Source of the DNA: Cryptomeria japonica
Taxonomy: Eukaryota > Streptophyta > Pinopsida > Cupressales > Cupressaceae
Length of the DNA stretch: 64,000 bases
Assembly: GCF_030272615.1 (NCBI RefSeq)
Contig: NC_081408.1
Coordinates: 768,091,330 to 768,155,329, forward strand
Direction: 5' to 3'
Shown: piece after piece, positions 31,976 to 44,400 of the stretch
Position numbering within the stretch: the stretch's first letter is position 1
Layout: each line of letters starts with the position of its first letter
Position numbers and translations under genes: made by a program
The notes under the pieces: model-generated
Told to the model about the DNA's origin: nothing
The model's input: the letters and a program-made list of their open reading frames with translations, nothing else
The model's database searches: none

Positions 31976-33359
31976 GCTTGGTTGCACCACATATTATTCC
32001 TAGCTGTAACTATGGTAGCAATTGTACTAGTTTATAGATTTTTTTGACGAGAGATACATAGTACAGAAATCATTTGTTTATAGCTACTATACAAATTGCT
32101 GCCATAAAAATTGAAGGTTTTGTATTATTTTAGGGTACCATATGAGACAAAGAAGGCTGACCATAATATTCTAAAGATTGTATCTTATTTTCCATTGGCT
32201 GTTATACCTACCAATAAGCTGCATGCTGTTTACTAAATAGGTTGCAACTACTAACTACTAAAAGGGGATAACAACTTTTATGGTTTTAAGACTTCATTTT
32301 AATTTCTGTCATACCCTACTGTCTTGTGCCATACATGGTCAAATGGAGTGAATAATAATTATATTTGGCAGCCGTACGTCTTTGGTGCAAGCCACCATTG
32401 GATATTAATCTTCAACAACTTCAAATGTTTTAAAATATTAATTTCTGGTCTTTAAACTTCCATTCAGATTTCAGAAGGTATCATTCATTTTTAGCAGTTG
32501 ATTATTGCTCTAAATCAGCCATACAAGTTAGAAAATGTTGTACATTTATTGTGTTGCTATTTAACATAATATACTACTATTTGGTAACCATTTTTAGGAT
32601 TTGATAACTAGTTTTTCAATTCATTAGAACGACATTTTCATTGTATAGATTTGTGTGGCTTACCACTAGAAATAATATAAGATTTGTAGTTGATTTCAAT
32701 ACTGTAAATTTGGAAGGATAGCACACCACAACATTAGCAAATCAATCTTATTTCCATCATTAATAATTTTGATGTTAATTTTTTGGTCTCCATTAGATTT
32801 AGAATTTGTATTTCTCTTGCAAGGCTTGCCATCGGAACTAGTCTCAATCATTTTCAGTTATAGCTTTTAATTAATTTGGAAAGCTTGTTTCTAGAGTACA
32901 CACCTTTATTTTCAGATTGTTGTAATAGTTTGCGATATTGAGTTGTGCAGCTTGCCACCAACAAACATATTAATATAATGTTATTCTAATCCTTTCACCA
33001 TTTGTTTTCACCTTGAATATCTTGGGATTTTGGTGATCAAAAGGTGCTAAGGTTTTCTGTCATGCCTAACTTAATTGATCTTCACTTATTGTAAAGCATA
33101 CATATAGCTTTCCAATCTCCTTATATCATTTTTACTCTCAAACCTCCCAACTGAAATTACTATGAAGTGCTAAGGTTTTCTGTCATGCCCCCTGGATCTG
33201 ATCTTCTACTATCAGCAATGAAATTGTCTTACAAGGTAAGACTTCACAATTTCATGAGGCAGAAACCCATCAATTGTCTAACTCTCGCAATCGGGGTTGA
33301 TCATCAATATCAGCTTGAAGGATTGATTTTCTCTTTCATTAATGCAAACGGATTGGTTC
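31976..33359. other. AT-rich DNA, nothing supported
   Basis: I searched this stretch for upstream exons of the gene at 35341 without success. There are many T-rich tracts and no convincing frame. AAGGTGCTAAGGTTTTCTGTCATGCC (in part) occurs twice, at about 33040 and 33165, a small local duplication. Confidence 0.4.
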
Positions 33360-34168
33360 ACAAAATTATTAATTAGTGATTAATAGACAAACGGCTAAGG
33401 GGAAACAAGTGCCTCTTGGTAAATGTAGGGCTGCGACTGCATTAAAAGAGGTGTCTCCTCTTAGCAGGCTTAACCTTGGGGAAGGACGTGACTACTCAGC
33501 ATAGGGGAGGGATATAAGAGTCACTCCATCATCCTAGGGAGATCATTGAACAGAGGATAATTACTGGTGAAGGCGCCAAATACACAATAGATCATCTGAC
33601 TTATATCGTGTAGCTTTCAACAAGGTGGAAGATCAGATCGATTGTAGATTCATTTATTGTTTGTTATCAGTCCAGAACGGAAGGTTCTGTGTAAGCATAC
33701 CAAGTAAGGAGGAAGCATAAAACATATCTTTTATGATTATAACGCCTTCAAGAATCATATCACAGGCATTTAAAGATAAAGACCAGGAAGAGTGTATCAT
33801 TCTTTATTATTCTCTAAAAATTAGTGCGAGACTCTAAGGTGAATTTCTGAGAAAGCAATCAGCGTATAAAGGAGATAATCATAGAAAATTCAGTTTACAT
33901 ATACATATTCTGATCCTAACATATACTCAGTCATCAGTGATCAAACTTCTTGTATAAGTGTATTTTCTCAAGAGGAGGATTCTGATCTTCTTTCATATCA
34001 GACTGAACCCACTTAAGTTATTATTGCACACCAGCATATTACCATCAAGTCATTATTTACAAGTGGATCTCTTGTACTAAGTTTAAGGTTCTTATTGCAA
34101 GTTGAACATATAAATTTGTCAAGTAAATGTTAAAAATCTCTATAATTCAATAAGGGGACATTACATTT
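33360..34168 (+). mobile_element. LTR fragment of the ...GGGACATTACA family
   Basis: Contains a plus-strand TATA-like GGGATATAAGAG near 33508-33520 and ends in AAGGGGACATTACA near 34168, the same ending as the solo LTR at 29573-30398. The 5' end is not identifiable. A second GGGACATTAC occurs at about 34218. Truncated LTR is the best reading. Confidence 0.4.
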
Positions 34169-34399
34169 TCATGCTCGGGTCATTGTGAAATTGCAAAAAG
34201 TGAAAAAATTCAGTCTGGGACATTACTGAAAACCATGATGTTGTATTCTTGTTTATCTATAATCCTTTTTTTAACTCTTTTACCACTGCAAATACTAAAT
34301 CTATTGATTTGGTCTCCTTTTACTGATTTACCAAGGTCCTGGCAATAGAATCAAACTGTTAGCAATAACTGAGCGCTGATCAAAGGTTTGAGACTAAGT

Positions 34400-34985
34400 T
34401 ACTTTTCTCTCTCTATTTGGGGAAGGCTATTCTCTCTTTTCTTGAGGGGAGCTTTTTCTTTTTCAGGGAATCTCTATGTACATGGGTACCTCATCAAGCT
34501 TCATCTGTTGAGATCCATCTTATCATCCACCTAAGCTTCCCATGGGGGGAAGGGGGGTGTTAGTGCAAGTTTTTATTTTCTTTGTATGGAGTTTTCCTAC
34601 AATTCTATTTAAGTTTGCTTAGGTTAATAAAGTGGGTATTAGTGGGAGTGGAGTGAGTAGTTGACATCTTCTATGGAGTTACACTTTCCTAATTTCGAAT
34701 GCTTTTGGTGTACTTTCTCTATTGATCATACTTGCCACCTCCTCCCTTTCACTTAGTCTATATATACTCACTCTCCTAGCTTATATTTACACATTCATTT
34801 ATTCTTGTAGCCTCATGCTTTTGAGCTCTCCTAATGTTCTTTTTCTCTTGGAGCATTTGTATTTCTCTTGTTGGAAAATAACTCTGTAATGCTATTTTGA
34901 TTTTAGATCATTTGTATTTGCAGTTTTATAGTTTCTATTTCCTGCCATAGATCTTGGGTTATTATCTGTTTTATAGATTTTAACA
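34400..34985 (+). mobile_element. 3' end of a copia element related to D, with LTR 34558-34985
   Basis: 34400-34557 matches the 3' untranslated part of element D (ATGTACATGGGTACCTCATCA at 34474 and 23628, quoted in part). It has a purine tract GGGGGGAAGGGGGG directly before TGTTAGTGCAAG. The LTR (428 bp) has TATA CTATATATACTC near 34758-34770 and ends TTTTAACA. Coding parts and the 5' LTR are absent. Confidence 0.75.
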
Positions 34986-35340
34986 CTTTTCTAATGTGGA
35001 GAGAATTTGAACCTTTTTTCCTTGCACACATCAATTTGCAAATGCCCCCTCTTCAGTTATTAACCATTGTAAATGCTTTTATATATGTAGTAGAAGCATA
35101 CAAACAATCCTTGTTAACTTGCTTCTATTCATAAATTCCTATTTAAAGTCTGAATCAAATAGTGAATTGAACTTCAGGGTCTGATTTAACTCATCTCAGC
35201 ACACAATGAAGGGGATTGGTAACATAGTCTTGTGACTAATAGCTATACATCTAATGCTACTTACAAAATTCCTTTGCCATTTGTGAGTTTTTTTTGGAAC
35301 TTTACTTCCATTGCTCATTCATTTTCAAAATACTTTCCAG

Positions 35341-35426
35341 ATCAGGTGTTGCAACAAAGGAGTTAGAAGCAGCAGGATATCAAAACCTTGCCTATATTAC
35401 ATCAGGTCTCCAATCAGTGAAACCGG
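35341..35426 (+). CDS. Rhodanese-like gene, exon n
   Basis: Acceptor TACTTTCCAG ends at 35340; donor GTAGGAAAAG begins at 35427. The exon starts with the last base of a codon (phase 2) and ends with the first base of a Gly codon. Confidence 0.72.
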
Positions 35427-38400
35427 GTAGGAAAAGAAGTTTTGTATTATCTAAAATGGGTGAACTCTTTGCATATGACTTAAGTTTTTCAAACACTGGA
35501 CGGACATTTAAGCAGAGTTTAAGTTGGTGCCAACCTTTTCTTTGCTGCAGGTACATTTGAGAAGGAAGGACTAAAGGAACTACAAGATGCAGGCAAAGCA
35601 GGTCTAGTTACAATTCAGGGGAAGGTATCAGCTATTCTAGGCACTGTTCTTGTTAGTAAGTATTGGCCAAGCAAAATGTCTATAAATCTATATTTTTTTA
35701 TTTGAGGTGCATAATGCAACATCGAATCTGTTCAATACATAAGAACAAGCCTACAAGAAATTAAAATAAATGTGATGTTGGTATCCATTGTAATTAGGAT
35801 GACAGTAGATATTTTGTTGAATTTAATAACAAGTTGGGCTCAATATGGGTCATCTTTGGTTCAGGTGTTTCCTTTTTACAAAGCATTTCCATTTGTCCCC
35901 AAGGCCTAGATGCTTCTATCTTGTTCTGCTTCAATAGAAACTGTAATGCCTTTGCGAATTTTTTCTGAGGTCCTGCCCTTTGTTGCTACTTAACAATTTT
36001 ATTCCAATCCATGGGATCTCTTCATCTTCTTTATGAATTTCACCTTGACTTTTGCACATAGCATCTTGATACCTTTTTTCTTCTTTCAAGCTTTTAACTT
36101 CATAAAGCATTTTTTTTTTTGAAAGGAAACTGGATAAAACTTTCATACTTAATATAAGAGGAGAGGTGTAAATAGAAAAGATATATAGTTTTAAACATTG
36201 AAAGAATGAACGCATAACTATAACGGAACATATAACCTGGGTAAACGCATTTGAAAAAAAGAGCCAAACTTCAAATCTCAAACCAAACTGTGTTATTGAC
36301 AATGCAAAGAGGAGTTACAATATAAATACAGAGTCGAACCTTCACACGAGATTATATAAATAGGCAAATCTAGAGATATTTTGATAGCATAGCAATAATT
36401 GCAAAATTGAATTGTGGAACCTTCATTTCAAGTACCCAATAAGTAGGAGAAACAATACACAAAACCATCAAATGGTAATTAGGAAACTATGAGCTAAAAC
36501 CATTCAAAATGTGATGTCCAAACCCCTAGTAAATATCCAATGCCCAAATCTCAATATTAGTCCATAAGGTAAAAATAACATATTCCTTACACCTATCATA
36601 AGCTCGTCATAATCCATTCACCAACTTGGACAGCTCCATTTTAGCTCCATTATTTCCATTCAAAGATGCCTTATGATTTGTCATTATATTCATCATAAGT
36701 TAGTCAAGAAGTGTAACCCTATATTACAACTCTCTTATGCATCATAAGTTGGTCAGCAAATTTAACTCTCTTACAACTCGTATGCATTATAGATGCTCTT
36801 ATATTTTTGATGTGGGAGAACAAAATTTTAGGGGCCATAACTTTTGATTTAAGTAGTCAATTGAGCCCCCCCTTTTTTCAAACTGAAGGTCTTAGAGAAC
36901 TCCATCTTATCATAACAAACTTGCTCTAGTTAAGTCCCATTTCAAAAAAAATTCAAAGCCAAAATCAAAACCTCTATAGCCCCAAAATTGCATTTTTGTG
37001 TTCTTAACATTAGGATGCAAGGTTGAAACACCCTTCCTAACATTCTTCCATTTGTCTAACACTTTGCAAGAGCAAATAGAATACCTACATTGCCAACTTT
37101 CTGCTAGGGGTCAAGAGGTCCATAGACTTATTGCACCACCTAAACTTCTTTGTCTTGATTGGCTTTGATGAAGCATTTACAACATTCTCTAGAGTATCAA
37201 CCTTCTCCAACATCACCCTTCTCATCCTCCATATCACAAACAAAATGATATTTGTACATTAGTTTGTTTCGTCTACATGCAAAAGTTAGGTTCTTCCTCG
37301 AGCTAATCGCACTTTGATTGTTAGAATAAAACCTAATTATTCCTTGATGCGACCCAACATTTGAACTCAATATTAGAAGTCATATAGTCTTTTTAGGTGT
37401 GAGTAACTGCTATGCACTCTATCTTTGCAAGAGATAAAGCAACCACAACCAATTTCTTGTTCATCCAAGTAATTGCACCACCAAATAAGATAAACACATA
37501 GCCACCAGTAGACCTTCTACAGTCAACATCCTTTATCCCATTTGAATTCACATAACCTTGAATATTCAATGAGTGTTGTATATTCGAATAATATCTTTAG
37601 TTATTTATTTAGTGGTCAATATTGTATCTTAGTGTAAATATTAGATGTTTCTAATTTTGTTTTTGTTATCGTCTATTTCATAATGGAAACATCGATCTTG
37701 TAATCTATAAATGATTTTGATCATTTATTTAATTCATTCATTATTTTACCAATTACCTGTATAATATGGTTTGAAAATTTTGTAATTCTAATTTCAGATT
37801 AGTGAAAATTTTCTCGAAATTGTTCCAAATTATTCCTGTAAGTTTTTCTTCTCTGCCAATTGCGTTCAAGGGTTTCCGTTTCGGTGTTCACATGAGAACT
37901 TACATACTTAATATAAGAGAAGAGGTGTAGATAGAAAAGATACTTAGTTATAAACATAGAAAGAATATCAAATGAAAAGAGGTTGGAGAGAACTTACATA
38001 CTTAATATAAGAGGAGAGGTGTAGATAGAAAGATACACACTTTTGAACATAGAAAGATACACAGTTTTGAACATAGAAAGAATGAACATACAACTATAAC
38101 AAAGCATATAACCTAGGAAATCCGTTTTGAGAAAAAGCCTAGCTTTTAAATTTCAAACTAATTGTATTATCAGTAACACAAAGGGCTACAATACAAATTC
38201 AAGCTCAATCCTTCACACGAGTATAGACCGACTTATAAATTTGGAGACATTCTAGTAGCATAACACTAACAGAAAAATTGAACTATGAAACTCTAATCTT
38301 AAACACCCAGTAGTAAATAGGAGAAGCAATACATAAATCTATCAAAATGGTGATTAGGAAATCATGAGTTAAAACTGTCCAAAATATGGTGCCCAAATCT

Positions 38401-41400
38401 CTAGTCAAAATCCAACATTCAAATCCCAAGATGAGTCTATATGCTAAAAGTAGCAATTTCTTTACACTTGCCATAAACTTACTATAATCCACTTACCAAC
38501 TTAGTGTTTTGCCAATAAAGTGTAATTCAATGCATTGCAGAAATAATAGACATGACAGAATACAACATGACAGAATATAAAGGAACTCAGATCTTCATTG
38601 ATTCATAATAATGTCAGTACAATGACAATGACCATACTAATTCCGTCTCCATGACCAAGGACTCGCTAATATATAAAGGTGACCGGTCAGTTACCCGGTG
38701 TCAACTGTTGACAACCGACGGGTTAACTGCCGTCATTAACTCTAATTACATTAAATGTCTTATTGCTTAATTACCCGACAACATCATCCCCCCCAAAAAG
38801 AAATGTCATCTCCGGATGACAGACAACAAAATGGGAATGATATGCCTACAATAGAGAACAACTACGAACCCCACAAAATAACAACTACACACAGACTACT
38901 GAGGGGGTAAGGGAGGCGTCCCTGATGGTGGAGGGGCTGGGGCTGCTACTGCCAACTGCTCCCGAAGCTGTACCACCTGGTCGGTCCGATATTGGAGGTC
39001 CTGCTCAGCCTGCAACTGCTGCTCCCGGGAACTCCTCACTCGAAACACTGCCTCCATCAATTCCTGATGCTTCGCCTCCAACTCGGCTGCTAGGGTAGCA
39101 ACTCTCGATTCTGCTGAGGCTCTCTCGTTTGACTGCACTGCCAACTCTGCCTTCACGACACTCAATTCTCCTCTCACGATGGCAAGGATCTCATCTGTAC
39201 TCCTAGCATGGGTGCGCTGTTGCTCTAACTCTGTCTCCAATGCAGGGATGCGAGTGGCCAACTCCTCCTGAGCCCTATCCGCCTTGAGCTGAGTCTCTCG
39301 AAGCTCGAGATACCTATCTCGTACAGCCTGCTCAATCCATTTGACCACAGACTGTGTCTGACTCCCTCCGGCCACCTCCTGGCTCTGCCACTCTGCTCGC
39401 ATCTCTGGAAGATCAAGCGTCGACCATCCATGCTGCTCAAAACACTGCTGAAATGCCACTGCTACTCCAGAAGTAGCAAACGCAAGGAGTCTCCGCAAAG
39501 TGAGCTGTCCGACAGACTCCTCTACTGTCGAGGCAACCAGTAACTGAACCTCCTCCTCCATCTTGGCTAAGAACTGCACCATGGCAGTAGGTCTCCCCTC
39601 TCCAATCCGTCCAACCTGATGCTGCTGCTGCGGTGATACCGCCCCCTCCTCCACCAGCGGTGTCTTTCTATCGCCCTGCTTTCTAGTGCCACTGTCCAAG
39701 TCGATAACCCCTGGAGGTGAAGGAATACAAGGGTAGGAAGGTGTGGGTGGTGCCTGCCTGCGTGGGGATGAAGGTAGAGCCGCATATCTGTCTAGCCATG
39801 AATCGACATCGTCCCCCGTTGGCCTCTCCTTGACCGTCCTCTGGGCCTCCTCTGTCCTAGGTTCCGTCAGGATGACGGGCATGTGTACTGGTGCACTCGC
39901 TGGTGTCGTCATCTTGGCTGTGATTGGTGATGGCTGGACTGGTGGAGGCCGAGGATGCATTTGACCAAACCCAGGTATGGGGAGGGTAGAGATGGTACCC
40001 ACTGTGACTCTAGATGATGCCAATGGTCCTCCCTCTCCTCCGATGGTCAGGAATGCTGGAGTAAATACCACCTGGCCGGTCCTGCCAGCTCCCCCTCCAG
40101 GCATTCCACGATGCCCCCTCGGTACACTTGCCAACGATACTGTCTGAGTGGTGGGGGTCTCCTGCGGCGATACTGGCTGCTCGGTCTGTGAAAGCCTGAA
40201 GGTGCTATCTTCCTTTGAATCATCCGACCCCTCACTTTCCTCCTCACTAGTGCCATGTCGTCCTGAATTCGTGTCACTGGCCGACACCACTACGTGGACC
40301 TGTCTCCTCCTCTTCCTGCTAGTCTGTCCCTCGGCGGTAGTCAAAATATCCAGCTCTGACCAATAAAATATAGCTGGCTTAAGGGAGTCGATGCTATCTC
40401 GCGACTGCCATACTCTATGGTGTGGTGGCACCTGTACCCGCACGGAATCTAAAAATAATCCGATAGCGTGATGTGACATATAAAATACTTTATGTTTTAG
40501 CATCATGCAGTCGTGGGCTTTGTCTGATAGTAGACTGGCCCAATCATACATCGTGCCCTTTCTGAGTCCTGCCAAATACTCTCTCAAAATCATCAAAGTT
40601 AAATGAAACAATGATGTCAGTGTGCTGGAAATTGAATGACGATGTGCAAAGTTCAGGATCATATGTTTTAATCATTTGTCGTAGGCAGGGTTTGAATTCC
40701 TTAATATTAAAAATGGGCATCTGAATAGCATCATGGACCCTAGCTTTTGCTAATTCAATTTTTACCTCAATATCTGACGGGCTCGTGGCATTTTCCCACC
40801 ATTTCCTGCACACCGTTCTAGCGAAACCCTCAAATAGAATTGCATTTGCGGTGACCTGCGTAACTCTTCCCTTCCCTGCATCCTGTGCAATTGCTTTGCC
40901 CTTGTCTTGGTCGCCCATTGCTATAGCAGGTTTCTTTCTGGCTTCCTTCTTTGTTTGCTCTTCTCTTTCTTGCAATTTCTTCCTCCAGTCTAGCTTTTTC
41001 AATCCCCTAGGTTCAGTCGGCATTAATCAAAATAAAATAAAAATTCCTTGTTTGGGGTTCGATTTGTAACTGTTTCGAGCCTTAACTGTCTTTCGTTTTG
41101 TACGGACTTGCCTTGCTAATGTGGTACGGCTGATTTGATTGTACGGCTATCACTCGACAATTTTCTAACTTGGCAATTTCTTGAGTATTCATGCCATATA
41201 AAACACTTAATGACAAAAAAATAACTTTAACTTTTTTCTGTACGTCGCTTTCCGTACGACCGTATGGATTTTTTAATTTAAAAAAAAACAAACAAACTCA
41301 ATTCCGTACGATCGTACGGATTTTTTAAATTTTTTAAATTTTATTTTTTAAATTTCCATACCGTACGACCATACGAACCCACTGTACTGTTATTTTCGTA

Positions 41401-44400
41401 CGACAGCATTTTTATATTTTTTTTTAATAATTTTTTTTTTAAATTTCTCGTTTTTTTTTCCTACGGCACCGTATGGGGTCGTACAGACCTACCATATGGT
41501 CATTTCCATACGACCGCACTTACCTGTCCGCCTGGGCAGACCTCGTCTCTTGCCTCCGTTGGTGATAGATTTTCAACTTGGAGCCATTTACAGCATCAGG
41601 CACCTCCATCCCGTCCATCGTCCACAGCTTGATGGCTCCGTTCGCGCCAACTTCGCGAATCTTAAAGGGACCTAGCCATTTTACCCTGAACTTGCCTGGC
41701 TTAATTTCATTTCGACCATTAAACTTCAATACCAATTGCCTCGGGGTGAACTGCATCCTTCTTAAATGTTTGTCGTGCCAGACTTTCCGTTGTTGCTGAG
41801 CTGTCTCCATCTCCCACTGTGCCATCGTCCGTCTTTCATCCATCTTATTCAGGGCATATAGTCTCTCTCGGAGGCTTTCCATGTCGCCTAACCTGTTGTC
41901 AATGGCAATTCTGAGACTTGGCACCATGAATTCCACTGGCACCACAACCTCCTGGCCGTACATTAATTGGAATGGTGTCTGCCCAGTGGTTACCTTGTAA
42001 GTTGTTCGGTACGCCCAAAGTACCAATGGTAGACGCTCCTCCCAGTCTTCCTTCTCAACCCCGCAGGACTTATAAATTACTGACACCATGATTTTGTTGG
42101 TCGCCTCAGCCTGGCCGTTTGCCCGAGGATAGTATGGACTTGATAGAGAATGGAAAATTTTGAATTCGGTTGTCAACAGCCGGATAATGTGGTTTACGAA
42201 GTGCCCTCCTCTATCACTTGTCAACTGTATAGGTATTCCGTACCGGGTGATAATCTGTTCATAAATGAATCTCGCCGTACTAACGACGGAGTTGTCTGCC
42301 AAGGCCCTCGCTTCGACCCATTTGGTCAAGTATTCGGTCGCCACGACAATGTATCTACATCGTCGGGCCCGACTTGGTTTCAACGGACCAATGAAGTCTA
42401 ACCCCCATCTTTCGAACAACTCTTGAGCATTCGACGGGTTGAGTGGCATAAAATCCCTCTTTAACGGTCGTCCAGCGCGTTGACATGTATCACAACTTGT
42501 CACCCATTCTCTGGCATCATTATGCACTGTCGGCCACCATAAGCCTGCTAGTAAGACTTTCCTTGCCGTTGTGTCCGGTCCCATGTGTCCTCCTGCGACC
42601 CCTTCATGTGCTTCTCTCAGGACTTCTGGGATTTCCTCTTCCAAGACACATCGTCGTAGGATCTGGTCAGGTCCCATCTTGTAGAGAAGGCCATTTATAA
42701 GTTGGAACGTTCTGCTTCTTAGTACAAGTTTTCGTCTTTCGCCTGACGACATTTCCTTAGGAAATTTTGAAGTTGATAGGTATTCGCCCACACTCGTGTA
42801 CCAGGCAGGAAGGATGACAATGCAGAAGAGATGGGCGTCCGCAAAATCCTCGTTAACACCTTCGACCGGCTCTCCAGACTTGATCCGTGATAGCTGGTCG
42901 GCGATGACATGGCTCTTGCCAGGTCTGACAATGATGTTGAATGTAAATTCTTGTAATAGCAACAGCCATTGGCTAATCTGCCCCTGGATGATTGGCTTGT
43001 TCACCAGGTACATCAACGCCTGGTGATCCACATAAAATGTGAATGGTGTCGCCAATAGGTAATGTCGGAATTTCTGGACGGAGTATACCATCCCGAGGGC
43101 TTCTCTCTCCGTCGTGTTGTAATTCTTCTCTGCTTTTGACAAGAGTCGGCTTGCAAAATACACTGGGTGGTCTAGCCCGTGGCTGCCAACCTACGCCAGT
43201 GTGGCCCCTATGGCAAAGTTGGATGCGTCGACATGTACATGGAACTCTTTGTCCCAGTCTGGATATGTCAGGATTGGCGCACCTACCAACCGTGACTTTA
43301 ACTCCTGGAAAGCCTCTTCTTGGGCCGTCCCCCAGATGTACAGCTCCCCCCTTCATGTCAGCATATCAAGTGGGTATGATACTTGGGCAAAGTTCTTAAT
43401 AAACCACCTACAATACCCAATGTGTCCAAGAAATGACTTGACGCCAGTGACATCGTCGGGCGCCTCCATCTCCACAATGACCCGTACCTTGTCAGGGTCG
43501 GTCTTTAGTCCGGCTTTGCAGACGATGTGCCCTAGTAACTTGCCTTGAGGCACCATAAATCTGCATTTCTTGGGATTTAGGGCGAGGCGGGCTCGTCGGC
43601 ATCTTTCCATGCATTCGCCAAGTGCGGCGAGATGTGCCTCTTCCGTGCTGTAAATGGACCAGTCGTCCAAGAATGCTTTGAAGTTTCCTACGGACATTTT
43701 GTCGAAAATATGGAGGATTATCCATTGGAAGGTAGCTGGCGCGTTGCACAACCCGAATGGCATCTGGTTGTATGCATAGACACCATCTTCTACGACAAAG
43801 GTGGTCTTCAATTTGTCCTCCTCTGCAATGGAAATTTGATTATATCCGGAGAATCCATCCATAAATGAATAAATTTCATAGCCCGCTACTTCCTCGAGGA
43901 TGGTGTTTGTGAATGGTATGGGAAATGGATTTTAATTGTGACAGCATTCAAACACCTGAAGTCTACACAGATTCTTATCTGATCGGCCTCCTTTTTCAAG
44001 GATATCACAATGGGTGATACCCATTCGCTGGTTTGGACCTTGAAGATGATTCCTGCTTCGAGCATGCAGTCAATTTCGTCATTTACCCTAGCGGCATAAT
44101 TTTTGTTCATCCTGTATGGCCGCTTCCGTACAGGCACGGCTCCGGGAACCAGAGGGATCCGGTGTACACAAAGTTCTTGTGGTACCCCTTTGAGGTCTTT
44201 ATACGTCCAGGTGAACACATCCTTGTACTCTGTGAAAATTTTGAACGCCGCCGTCTTCAAGACCGGATTCCAATCGTCGCCGACCAGAATATTTTTCTGT
44301 TCTGAAGTTTCTCCAAGGTTTGTAATTTTAAGTGCGGATTCCTCATACCTTATGGGCTTACTCTTGTCGAACTGGTGCGCTGGTGCGTCATCCACCGGGG

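Noticed and set aside
33167-33376. Upstream exon of the rhodanese-like gene
   Set aside because: A donor-like CAAG|GTAAG is present near 33235, but the phase needed for the exon at 35341 puts a TGA six codons upstream and no rhodanese motif is encoded.
38896-40662. Envelope protein in element B
   Set aside because: No signal peptide, transmembrane segment or cleavage motif seen; the protein is Pro-rich and coiled coil.
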